Part shown: piece after piece, positions 11,589 to 21,578 of the stretch
How the letters are laid out: every line of letters starts with the position of its first letter
Numbering within the stretch: the stretch's first letter is position 1
From: Bombyx mori
Taxonomy: Eukaryota; Arthropoda; Insecta; Lepidoptera; Bombycidae
DNA length: 64,000 nucleotides
Direction of reading: 5' to 3'
Assembly (NCBI RefSeq): GCF_030269925.1
Contig: NC_085121.1
Location: 18,369,501-18,433,500 of the forward strand
Notes under the pieces: generated by a model
Database searches by the model: none
Seen by the model: only the letters and a program-made list of their open reading frames with translations
Told to the model about the DNA's origin: nothing
Position numbers and translations under genes: made by a program

Positions 11589-11603
11589 TCACATATCGGC
11601 TTG
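11523..11603. promoter_or_regulatory. 13-bp perfect inverted repeat over the final GATAe-like exon end
   Basis: The sequence 'caagccgatatgt' at 11523-11535 is repeated as its exact reverse complement at 11591-11603, 55 bp away. The second arm contains the codons before the TGA stop and a donor-like ATAT|gtgagt. A transcript could fold it into a 13-bp stem that buries the stop and donor-like site. Confidence 0.6.
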
Positions 11604-11701
11604 GTGTCTGGGGGCGGGCAGCAGCAGCAGCGGCGCACTCCCTGCGCCGCCGGCCGCCTCCACCGCCGCGTACAGCGGAGGCAGCACCTTGTGTGCCTCC
11701 A
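11589..11701 (-). CDS. GATAe: GATAe-like exon 6 (last coding)
   Basis: The acceptor is 'gtgtccgcag|TGGAGG', entered in phase 1. It encodes '[19 protein letters not shown]' and ends 'RHQADM' before TGA at 11589-11591. A donor-like gtgagt overlaps the stop, so an alternative longer C-terminus is possible. The serpent-like gene has its last intron at the same phase and similar place. Confidence 0.65.
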
Positions 11702-14310
11702 CTGCGGACACCACACACGTTACACACTGACCACACGCACGCACAGCGGGCACTGCGCCGGGGCTACCTACCGGAGAGCGAGCCGCCCGGAGGCCGCGCC
11801 ACGCCGCCGTGTGCGCCGCCCATGCTCTTCGGTTTCCGCTTCCGGGTCTGAATGCCGTCCTTCTTCATGCTGAGGGGCCGGTTCACCTGCAACATGACGT
11901 GCGCTCAGCACCGCGGACATTCACCGACTCGCAGACACAGAACACCCTGCCGTCTCCTATCATCCTTTAAACAAGCCTATCTGCTAGGTGAAGAGATAAT
12001 TGATAAAAGATTATTTATCTCATTATGAATATTCGTGACCGCGATGATAATTCTCTATCAGTCGGTAGCCCCACGTTTTATCTCGCGAGATTAGATGAGA
12101 CCCTGTGTTTTGATTTTTTATACAGGCCCAATATTTGCCGAGGAGTTCCCTGATAACCGGCAGCACCGGTCTCCGATTAGATACCTGCCGCGTGTGTCGC
12201 TAATCAGCATAACATTACTATCGATGCACAATCGCTGCGTCGCTGTGATATTCCTCACTATCTAGCGCTCCGCAGATTGCACACTATCACTCCGCTCCTC
12301 GTTCATGAGAAGTTCAGTATTGGTGAGGTGAGGTTGATGAGCACAGTGATGCCTTACGTTGTGCAGCTTGAAGTAGAGGCCGCACGCGTTGCAGACCGGC
12401 TCGCCGTTGTTGTTCCGTCTCCAGAGCGTGGTGTTGGTGGTGCGGCAGTTCGCGCAGGTCACCCCCATGCGTCGGTTCCCGTTGCTCGGCTGCCATGACA
12501 CAATTAACCCATAAGCATTTAGATTTAGCACATATTACCATTTGCAAGATATACTGTTATAAACTCACTAAGGCCTGTTGTGGCTTCGCTTTTTGGCCTT
12601 TGAGAGGCGGTCGATTAACTCCGTTGATCCTGGTGTAAAGGCCGCACGCGTTGCACAGGTAGTGGCCGGTGCCGTCGCGGCGCCACAGCGGCGTGGTCGC
12701 GGCCGCGCAGTTCACGCACTCCTTCACCTCACCCATGCCGGCCATGCCTGAGCAGTCGACAGCTTCATTAGAAAACCAGCAAGAAAAAAAGCTTTGGTAG
12801 AAGCGATGTATTACAAAAACTTACTAGGATCGAAGCCGTCATCAATAGGAAGTAAGTTATGTGCGGGCCAAGCCTGGGTCGGGGCCGGGTAGCCTTCTAC
12901 CAACAACCCACCCTCGTACCCAGACACGGGGACGTATTCCACGCCCCCACTTTGTCCGAGGTAGTGTTCTCCCCCGACTTTGTATTGAACCGTGTTGCCG
13001 TGTGTATACAATGTTACCTGTCATCAAAGAGTTTCAATAGAGTTTTATTAAATTTTTAATTCGTAAATTACCAAAACTATTTCACGACACAGTGGTTATA
13101 ATTTAATGAATAAAAGTCTTACTTGTTGGGAATTAGGGCTGGGCGGGGCTTCATATACAGTCTGTGACTGTGGCACCACGGAGCCGTAGACCACGTGAGC
13201 ACCGCGCGTCGTCAGCGAGGAGGAGGAGAGCGTCGGGTCGCTGCGGTACAGCAGCTGTCCCGGCGGCGACTCGTCCCCGCGGCCCGCCGGCGCCGACGGT
13301 CCCGAGCCTCCCCCGTACAGCGTCAAGAGCTCCTTGTTACTGCCTCCGTAAGCACTGTAGCTGGTGCCGCCGTACTGTGGGCTTTGTCCAGCATATGCAT
13401 ATCCTCCGTGGACGGAGGTAACGGGCTGCAAGCTGGCGTACGTGGTGGGGCGCGGCTCGGGCTCACCGCGCGTTTCGTACTTCACTTGTTGATACGCCAC
13501 GCCGACCGACTGTTGGTTATTTAATGAAGTCGTTTGGATCATCTCCAGTGCGGTCGAGGCGGCCACTTGTTCGCCAAGCACGGCCGCATATTGTCGGCCG
13601 TCTACGGGGCCAGCTTCACTGGTTGCAGCGTAAGCTTGAAGTTCGTTTTTATCTTTGTGAGACAAAAAGGCCTCATGCGCTGGATCTTCTCCTTCCCCCT
13701 CTTGAGATACGATCACATGATGGGGCGCTCCGTAACGCAAGGCGAGTCCGCGACCGTAAGCGGGTCTCTGAGGTGCTCGGGTATACTGCACTGGGAGTCG
13801 TTTATCTACAGGGATCGGTGACTGCATGGATCTGTAGGGTTCTTGCTTGAAGGCGAGATACCTCGCGGTCTCTGCTTCTGCTAGCCTCAGCCGTTCTTCG
13901 TCATAATGCTGCTGTTGCAGCTCTCTGGTTTCTGCGCTCTCCTCCAGCTTGGGCGCGTACTGTTGCATCTGTTGCTCGTGTTCCAGCTGGGAGTGCTCGG
14001 GCGGCTCGTCCTTGACGCCGTCGTCGTGTCCGACGTCCCCTGCGTCGTCAGTGGTGATGTGTCCGGCGGCGGTGATGGTGCGCACGGTGCGCCGCGACGT
14101 GATCACGGACTGTGCCTGCGGCGAGTGCTCGTGCGTGGCGCCCTGCTGCTCGGGGGCGGCAGACACGACCTCGGCGGCGACGGCCTCGCTGTTCTGTTCG
14201 CTCTCGTGTCTCTCTTCGTTCTTGACGAGCTGCAAGGCTTCCACTGCATGGCTGTTTTCTTCCTCTCGACGTTCGTCGCTCGCTCGCACTATTTGACCCA
14301 CGTTGTCCAT
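11589..14310 (-). CDS. GATAe: GATA transcription factor, GATAe-like, two zinc fingers (6 coding exons)
   Basis: This nuclear DNA-binding regulator recognises WGATAR sites. I join exons 13123-14310, 12825-13017, 12569-12747, 12358-12489, 11772-11886 and 11589-11701. All junctions are GT-AG, the phases match, and the total is 1920 nt (639 residues). The N-finger is C471-x2-C474-x17-C492-x2-C495 and the C-finger C532-x2-C535-x17-C553-x2-C556, followed by the basic tail '[10 protein letters not shown]'. The first 396 residues are low-complexity and rich in E and Q. The intron after 'YFKLHN' matches a position I know from vertebrate GATA4/5/6 genes. The N-finger has '[10 protein letters not shown]' instead of the usual 'NCGA'. 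I prefer GATAe because it neighbours serpent and its N-finger continues '[14 protein letters not shown]' unlike pannier; pannier is the alternative. Confidence 0.8.
11772..11886 (-). CDS. GATAe: GATAe-like exon 5 (end of C-finger region and basic tail)
   Basis: The acceptor is 'atgttgcag|GTGAAC' and the donor 'CTCTCCG|gtaggt'. It encodes '[20 protein letters not shown]' and then a Gly-Ala-Pro-rich stretch. This basic region normally adds minor-groove and backbone contacts and a nuclear localisation signal. Confidence 0.88.
11958..12288. promoter_or_regulatory. GATA-motif cluster in the last large GATAe-like intron
   Basis: Between exons 4 and 5 I count 14 GATA or TATC tetramers in 331 bp, including 'agataattgataa' at 11994 and 'gatgataat' at 12043. 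About two or three would be expected at equal base frequencies. The position inside a GATA gene suggests an autoregulatory enhancer. Confidence 0.45.
12358..12489 (-). CDS. GATAe: GATAe-like exon 4 (C-terminal zinc finger)
   Basis: The acceptor is 'gtcatggcag|CCGAGC' and the donor 'CACAAC|gtaagg'; both ends are phase 0 (44 codons). It encodes '[20 protein letters not shown]' and '[13 protein letters not shown]', the complete finger core. The C-finger is the main DNA-binding domain of GATA proteins. Confidence 0.92.
12569..12747 (-). CDS. GATAe: GATAe-like exon 3 (N-terminal zinc finger)
   Basis: The acceptor is 'gactgctcag|GCATGG' (phase 1) and the donor 'GGCCTTA|gtgagt'. It encodes '[20 protein letters not shown]' and '[19 protein letters not shown]'. 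The N-finger usually stabilises DNA binding and binds FOG/U-shaped-type cofactors. Confidence 0.92.
12825..13017 (-). CDS. GATAe: GATAe-like exon 2
   Basis: The acceptor is 'ttgatgacag|GTAACA' and the donor 'GATCCTA|gtaagt'. Entry phase 0 and exit phase 1 match the neighbours. It encodes a Gly-Tyr-rich stretch, '[20 protein letters not shown]', ending '[10 protein letters not shown]', with no named domain, probably part of the transactivation region. Confidence 0.8.
13123..14310 (-). CDS. GATAe: GATAe-like exon 1 of the coding region
   Basis: It runs from ATG at 14308-14310 to the donor 'CCCAACAA|gtaaga'. It encodes 396 residues: an acidic and Gln-rich first half, then Tyr-Gly-Ser-Pro-rich sequence, consistent with an activation domain. 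An acceptor 'tcattctagcag|TCGAC' lies 5 bases before the ATG (exon edge at 14315), so the 5' leader must come from an upstream exon. No other in-frame ATG is needed. Long antisense open frames here are shadows of its GC-rich codons. Confidence 0.85.
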
Positions 14311-15068
14311 GTCGACTGCTAGAATGACAAACGTGTCCTACATAAGTCTGAATAATGATCCGCATAGGAAGTAATGACTATAAATGGCGTAGGATCTTTA
14401 AATGTTCGCTGGGTTTTTGAGCTATTGTGTAAGCAAACTAAAGGTTACATTTATGGAGCGGAAGAGTCGGGCCGACAGCCCGACGCGGATGCGGCGAGCA
14501 AATAGGAACAAGTCCGTTCGTAGAGGACGGGCGGCGCCGCGGCGCGTGCCTCGACACAAACATATTACTGCTCTGTTACAACCTAGTTGTTCGTTACACA
14601 ATACACGTCGTGGAGCTATGAACTCTGCTTGTGTGGATTCAAATACTGCCTGAACTGCCTGAAGTAAATCTTTGTTTTGTATGACCGTTCAGGGTAGAGA
14701 CTCTTAATAATAATGCTCTATCAATCCAATAACACAATATTTAGCGTCCCTCATTGCTGGACCAAGGGTCGTAGGTTCAATTCCCACACCTGGCAAATAT
14801 TCGTGTAACGAACGGATTTGGTTGCTCTGTTTCTATGTGTACCTATATATTTAAACGTATATAAGTACATGTCGTTGGGTCCTCGGTGCCTATAGTACCT
14901 ACAGGAAATCCGGCGCGAGGTGCCCGTGTGTGATTTGTCTTCGATTATGGAATTTAGTTTAAACTTTTAATGTAGCCGTTTATCCTTTACATTTAGCTAA
15001 TAATTTATTTAGCTACCTACATTTACTTTTTTGCCACTTGAATTTTTGAGTACGCCATTATTATTTTT

Positions 15069-15352
15069 TGCTTATGTTTGTGGATGAGCTCACGGCCCAC
15101 CTGGTGTTAAGCGGTTACCGGAGCCCATAGAAATCTACCATGTAAATGCCGTCACGTACCTTGAGATATAAGTTCTAAGGTCTCAGTATAGTTACAACGG
15201 CTGCCCCACCCTTCAAACCGAAACGCATTACTGCTTTACGGTAGAAATAGGCAGAGTGGTACTTACCCGTGTGGATTCACAAGAGGTCCTACCACCAGTA
15301 ATTACGCAAACTATAATTTTGCGGTTTTTACTACAAGATGTTATTCCTTAAG
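15069..15352 (-). mobile_element. Bm1-type SINE, lacking its tRNA head
   Basis: The tail 'gagctcacggcccacctggt' and the body through 'tacaagatgttattcctt' are present. The tRNA-like head is absent, so it is 5'-truncated. Confidence 0.8.
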
Positions 15353-15639
15353 CATAAGCAGTCTATTAATAATACGCCACTCCGACCACTAACTGAAACT
15401 ATTACTAATGACACCTCACATGTTGCAACCTGGCGAAAGACTTAGGTTGTAAATAGTGTCAAATAATGAGACTTATATACGCTAGGGAAATACCAATAAA
15501 AACGAATAGGGTAGTTAAATTAAACCGTCTTTTTAGCCTAACGGATGGGCAAGTGTATGATGGAGTGTCACTGCAAACAGATATTATTGAACAATAATTC
15601 ATGAACCAGAATGACTAAGCGCACGTTCAAAGCTCTGCA

Positions 15640-15945
15640 AAACTTCTCAAAAAACCAACAACAACGAAGTTTTCATTTTCCTGCTGGGGATTGACAGAGT
15701 GATATCTTGGCGACAAGGAGTGAAATTATCAGCTCCAATGTATCAAGATACAATTTTCAAGAAAGCATTTAAGTTAATAGAAGGTAGTTAGCGACAATGT
15801 GTTCCGTAACCAAGAATAGTCCTTCCGCCAAAACTCGGCACCGGGTCGCAAAGCTCGATGCACACAAACGTGACCCGAAGGTAATATTCGTGACTTCGAC
15901 AAAGCTAAAGACTGGCCGTCGTCTAGCCCTAGCACTTAGCCAGGA
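15640..15945 (+). pseudogene. Decayed DD37D mariner transposase fragment
   Basis: Short frames match the intact transposase at 1635-2729: 'SAPMYQDTIF' (intact 'SAQLYQDTIL'), 'SFRQNSAPGRKAR' (intact 'SFQQDSAPGHKAR') and 'DWPSSSP'. The second catalytic aspartate is replaced by Asn in this reading. Stops separate the blocks. It is an old relic of the same clade. Confidence 0.65.
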
Positions 15946-18180
15946 CAAACAAACATAACACCAAACAAAAAGGATTGTGTGTCTCTTGTGTTTTAGTTAA
16001 GTGCAAATAGCCAAATGAGCACAAATAAGCTTTCCTTTAGAAAAATAATATTTATACCAAAGCTATCTACTGTTGTCGAACGTCTGGTGCCCGTGGTAGG
16101 CAGGACGATCACGGTGCGCCACGATTGTAACTACGACGATTTTACGATATTAAAAGCTGTAGATCACACTAGCAAGTTGAACACGAGAACTGAATGGGAC
16201 ATGAGCAGACATTTGCAAACAAACTACTCAGAGGCGGGGGTCGTTAGTCCTCCGACCCCGCGACCTCCGCCCCGCCGCCAACAACAACATTATACCGATA
16301 AACCTCGGTGTGGAGTGTCGGAGTGCGCGCCTCGAGGGCCGCCACGCTTTTACTAAACTTTGGAATCCAGCTGCTGCTCCTGCGGAACACAGCTTGCCGA
16401 CGCGACGCACTGGAAGCGTCAGTTCTGAGGTGTGCTCACGAGCCACCTGGTGTTAGATCATGTTAGCTCAGAAGCACATAGGAATCGCAACTTAAATGTC
16501 GCCATACACGTTGCGACACGTGTTTATTGTTGTATAAGATCCGAACCTATCAGACCGGGTCGCATAGATTGTTCGCGGCAGTAATAAGCAGAGCACTGGC
16601 ACCTAAGTATGTTGAATCACAATATGTTTAAATCTAAAATAGCGAGACACCTGTTATACTATTTCGAGAATTTGTGTATATCAGACGACACGGTTAAATC
16701 TTTTGTGACCTGTTAATTGTTGTAGATTATAGCAGAGCCCTTAATGGTTAGGAAGATTATTTAAGAATTCTGACTCGAGTCTTGTTTGTTCTCTATATTA
16801 CATTTCTCTATTAGGCTATGAAGTTAGACCAGATGTCCTAAACAGAAACTTAATTTACTCGTCAAGGGAACAGTTAGCTGTTATCTGCCGCCGATATTTT
16901 TTTTTCGAATTTTTCGATAGAAAAAGTAACTAGCCTTTCACCACAACTCCGTCCGCGAATACTACGTTATATTATGTCGCATTAGCAGACACCCGTGTTT
17001 AGCGGTAGAATTAAAAATAACTAATATTCTTTCCATACCAGTAAATGTTATGAGTCTGTTCAGTACTTTATGCGCGAAAGCGTAATGGAAAGACAGAGTG
17101 ACATTGTATTAATAACATTGACTGCCATGTTACTTATAAAATGTAATACAGTATAGAAATAAATTCCAAAAATCCTTAAAACACGATATTTTTATGATAA
17201 ATTAGTACATTCGGCTCTAAACTAATCTGTCTAACTAACCTGTAGGTATGTGTAAAAACTACCTGAGAATCCGTTCATTAGTTCCGGAGATGTGCGCAAA
17301 CAAACAAACAGACTGACCGAAGTCTTCGAGTTTAAAACTCGCTAAATTTTTATGTTATTGTTCTTAAGCTACCGTTTTCGTTTTTAATTACGTATGTTCG
17401 ATGTACAGACGGACCGTTACTGTTACTACTGTTGTATAATATGCTTTGAATGTTGATAATGTTGATTAAAATATGCCGTCTCATTAAAACTCATTAAATC
17501 ATTCAGAAGGCCGCGTTGAGTAAAGTGGATTTACTGTAAGTGATATCAGTCACATAAACGATGCACAGCAATTAATTATTAGAGAGAAGGTCTCGCGCTG
17601 CGCCGCCTCCGCTCCGTCGCGCCGCCGGCCCTCTCATCGTAAGTACGGTGGAGCACGTCAGCTGTCAACGGTGTGTACCTACAATACATACATCTAGCAA
17701 CAGTTATACGGAGCGTGTTTCAGCACCGAATTAACGATCTTCTGTTGACGAGGCACGAGCGACGCGACGCTGCTACAAGACGAGGCTAATGTTCACAACA
17801 AACGTGTAATTTACTTAAATTAATAATTATCAAATAATTTCATTGTTATCAGTGTCAGTTCACTTAAAGAATATCACGTACGAGGTGTTTGACACACCTG
17901 GGGCTCTAATTCTATTGGACACTAATTAATATTTTAGTTACAAAGTTTACATCATTGTTATAATATCCTTAAACGTTTAGACATCAAAAAGAGCTTTAAG
18001 TTACTATAATAGCTTAGTAAGTTACTTAGTAACTAAATTATACAAGTAGAGAAGCTATACAAATTATAAGCTATACAAAATATCTCTCGTCTCTGGGGTA
18101 AATTAGACGTTCAATAAAACTATGAACACTATTATGCATAAGCTCTTCCATATAGGTAGGTATTTTTTATCATATTTTTT

Positions 18181-18415
18181 TCGCTTAGTTGGGTGGATGA
18201 GCTCACAGCCCATCTGGTGTTAAGTGGTTACTGGAGCCCATAGACATCTACAACGTAAATGCGCCACCTACTTTGAGATATAAGTTCTAAGATCTCAGTA
18301 TAGTTACAACGGCTGCCCTACCCTTCAGACCAAAACACATTACTGCTTCACGGCAGAAATAGGTAAGGCGGTGGTACCTACCCGCGTGGACTCACAAGAG
18401 GTCCTACCACCAGGT
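18181..18415 (-). mobile_element. Bm1-type SINE, truncated
   Basis: The tail and body are present from 'tcgcttagttgggtggatga' to 'gtcctaccacca'. The tRNA head is missing. Confidence 0.82.
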
Positions 18416-19019
18416 ATATACCTACATTCTATCTGTAATGCACTATTGAGGTCGACAAACATCGGTCGGAGCTGACGGAGATCGCGACCTAAATCCGGTC
18501 CGTCACTCTGTGACACACAGACTGAGTCTCTCTTCCGTGGCGATGTTCAGGATTTCCCTTGAAGTACATGATTACTTCGTGACAAATACATATCTAGAAA
18601 CCCGAAATTATTCTATTACCACGTAAGACTGCAGTCATCCACAATGAGGCAGTTGTGAAAGCGAGCTATACAAAAATAAGTAATTTCACAAGGAGAGAGA
18701 GATGATCCAACCCTCGCGCTTCGTGTGCTGTACTGTCCGGGAGCTACTGAGTGGAGGCGGCGTGTCCACGTGTCGTCACCACGACCTCTCACTGGAGCAG
18801 TCTGTGCCGCCCCGCGAGCATCTTCACTATAGCTAAATACTGACAAACGGATGGACATATAGACAATTCTTTTTGATAATCGCAATAGTCATCATGTTGA
18901 TTAGACCCGGGTTCAGCACCTAGGCATAAATTCCCATAAAAAACAAAAAAATACCTATAAAAAAAGTAATGTGCGTTTGGGGGTAGTGGTGGTATAATCA
19001 AAGCTTCCTACTAAATGTC

Positions 19020-19365
19020 ACCAGCGTTACTGCGGATGTGTACTGTGAGGAACTGGGCACAATGATGGAGTAGCTCGCCAATATCCATCCAGCCGTGGTG
19101 ACTGGCTCGTCGCAGCTGCTACTACGCGACAAAATTCCTTCTCTTACGGCACAACGGACGGCTTCTAACGGTTGCGTCATCCACTGTACTCGTCATACCC
19201 TACTTCGAGATACTTCTACTTTTTCCATAGCTTGGACAACTTATTGGCAGGGGAAAAATTCAATACCCGAGAGGAAGTACAAAATACCTTTGAAGAGTTT
19301 GTTGGCTCCCATATACATGACTTCTTCAAGAAGGGAATTGACAAATTACCATTACGCTGACATAA
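19020..19365 (+). pseudogene. DD34D mariner transposase C-terminal fragment
   Basis: Three overlapping frames give mariner signatures: 'DVYCEELGTMME', 'LLLRDKIPSLTAQRT' (family form 'LLHDNARPHTAQRT') and 'FHSLDNLLAGEKFNTREEVQ' with 'FFKKGIDKLPLR'. This is the canonical mariner type, not the DD37D type. Frameshifts make it dead. Confidence 0.75.
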
Positions 19366-19407
19366 TTTGAATTACGCTGAAATAAAACATATTTAAAATA
19401 ATTATTA

Positions 19408-19515
19408 TTAAGCGGTAGGCAGCGGCTCTGCCCCTGGCATTGCTGAAGTCCATAGGCTACGGTAACCACTCACCATCAAGTAGGCCGTATGCTCGTTTTG
19501 CATACAAGAGCAATA
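19408..19515 (-). repeat. Dispersed repeat (LINE 3' end or SINE tail)
   Basis: It contains 'gcagcggctctgcccctggc', 'attgctgaagtccat' and ends in an 'aataaaaaaaa' run. Relatives lie at 36850-36935, 37827-37945 and 58253-58306. It sits directly after the mariner fragment. Confidence 0.7.
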
Positions 19516-20169
19516 AAAAAAAGACTAACTAATCAGTGATGCTATGATCATGTCGCATGCGAATAATCATGTCTTGTCATGCATGCTTAATTTTATATAT
19601 TTTTGTTCCTTTTCTTTCTTATGTTTCTTTCACTGCTAAATGGCTCAGCCGGTGCTAAACTTCTACCCAACCACATAGACGTGACCGGGCTACTTGAGAC
19701 GTGAGGTTCGCATCTCGGTTGTATTGTATTATAACTGCTGCCCCAGTCTTCGAGCCAGAGGTAATGACGGCTTCGTGACAGAAATGGGCATCAAAAATTC
19801 GGTTAGATATTATTTAATTTAAATTTCGAAAACTAATCGAAAACCCAAATTGATTTGAATAAAGAACTCTTATTCTATTTGAAAATAGAGAGATATTATG
19901 TTGGCCGTACTACCAAATAGGTAATTACATTTCTTCAAGACGTGGTTTTATTCACACATTTAGGATAGGATGGATATCAAAGAGATGGCGGCGGCTCGTT
20001 GAGCCAGCAGGCGGCATGCACATGAAGCGAGGTCATTTTTTCAAATAATATTTTAAATGCTTAATGTTGTTACAAAAAACCATAAGCAGTGGTCATCATT
20101 CTTGGTTTAGTTTGGATAGAGTTTTTATGAATGTGATGTTAAAATGAAGTGTTGCTGTTTATAAAATAC

Positions 20170-20430
20170 AATGAATCACCGGTCACCGGCCTCCTCGAAC
20201 TCGTCGTTTACGACGAAAGTGTTTGAGGAGCGAACTAACCTATAGACACAGCTCATTGAGTTTCGGAATCGGGATCCGGTGAGAAACACAAAGTGAATTT
20301 TGCGCAGCACTGCTTTTGCTAGGGCTAGTGTTAACAAATTCTCTCAGGTTGAGCACGTGAGCTCACCTACCCGTCCGGGGGTAACTGGAATAGCCCCTTA
20401 GGGTACCAGCGAATAGGTAGGGGGAAAAGA
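20170..20430 (+). repeat. LINE 3'-UTR-type dispersed repeat
   Basis: It shares the phrases 'gagctcacctac' and 'tagccctt' (variant 'aacccct'), and the order of blocks, with copies at 40770-41040, 43975-44400 and 62222-62470. At 43640-44100 the family is preceded by a jockey-like reverse transcriptase end, so these look like 5'-truncated copies of that LINE. Confidence 0.6.
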
Positions 20431-20934
20431 AATTAATACGTGTACAAGCTGAGCGCCACCGGCCCGACCCGGATGACACTTTAGTCAGTTGATAGCGACA
20501 GAGGCTGGAAGACTCTTTCCACGAAAGACTACGTTTCGTTGCATTTATTTGAATACGTAATTTATGTCTTATGGTGCGTTACGCGCACAGGTTCTGTGCC
20601 CTACTCTGGCACCAAAATAGAATTGTTTAAAGTTGTAAAGAGGATTTAAAGTTCAGTAAAAAAAGTTAACATAATAGAAATCTTGAATTCCCCTGTATTC
20701 ATTGTAAATCACTGAAAATGGTCTAACTTAATGAAAAATGTGCTCTAAGTACAAACACGCTGAAGCAAGCGCCGGTCGCAGCTCGCTGGAGGGTCGGCTC
20801 CGACGAGGACGGACCAACGGAGGCGGTTGTTACCATATCGTCACTTAAAATTATCTCATTTAAATAAGTACACTTTAAGAATAGTCAATTGTCTTACCCC
20901 GGACTGCGGGTTAGAGTGATTCTAAATAACTCAC

Positions 20935-21310
20935 CTGCGTACCAGCGCGCGTTGCGTTTTCAAGGGTTACACAGAGTATCAGCGGCAGGTTCCAAGCACG
21001 TTTGTATCATTTAATCCAGAAGGCACTAGCGCATTTCGAAACGAAGCTACAAGAACGATCGGCGAAAATAAAAAAAAAAATAGAGTTGAGAGTGCGATAT
21101 GATGTGTGCGCCGGTATCGCGGACTGAATCTACTGTTATCAGATAGCGGCGACGGCGGAGGAGTGGTGCGGGGCGGTGCGGGGCGCGGCGGGGTGAGCGC
21201 GGCGGGCGAGCGCTCATTGGCGGCGCCGCCCCACGTGCGCGCCCGCCTCGACCTCGAGCGCCTACACGCTGCAGCGCTGGCCCGTGTCCGCCGGCGCTGG
21301 ACACAATGGG
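20935..21310 (-). promoter_or_regulatory. Candidate CpG-rich promoter and non-coding first exon of the GATAe-like gene
   Basis: A GC- and CpG-dense block at 21120-21310 contains a CCAAT box on the minus strand ('gccgccaatgagcg'). Downstream on that strand a perfect donor 'GGTACGCAG|gtgagt' lies at 20935. Joined to the acceptor at 14315, this would supply a 5' leader. The start site is not determined. Confidence 0.42.
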
Positions 21311-21578
21311 GAATTTCTATTAATTGCTTTACACGATCCAACTAATCTTAGATAGTTACTTGAAGCACATAAACATCACAGCCGCTCGCTTTGAGATCTC
21401 AGGTCAATTCTTTATAATAATAATAATAATAAAGCCTTTATTCAGACAATTACATTTTTTTTTTTTTTTACATATACAATAATTTTTTTTTTTTTTACTA
21501 TGTTTTAAGTAAGTAGTGGTATTAATATTAGTTAAAAAAAAATTTGGAAGCTTTTTTTTTTTTTTACCTATGTTATTA

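Larger units (their letters stand above)
14316..20934 (-). other. Candidate first intron of the GATAe-like gene
   Basis: If the donor at 20934 joins the acceptor before 14315, this 6.6 kb is an intron. It holds two Bm1 copies, two mariner relics, a LINE 3' end and otherwise unique non-coding DNA. A GC-rich patch at 17591-17640 may be a second promoter or enhancer. I see no other gene in it. Confidence 0.4.

Noticed and set aside
13906..14322. 138-codon plus-strand open frame
   Set aside because: It is antisense to the first coding exon of the GATAe-like gene and arises from that exon's GC-rich codons.
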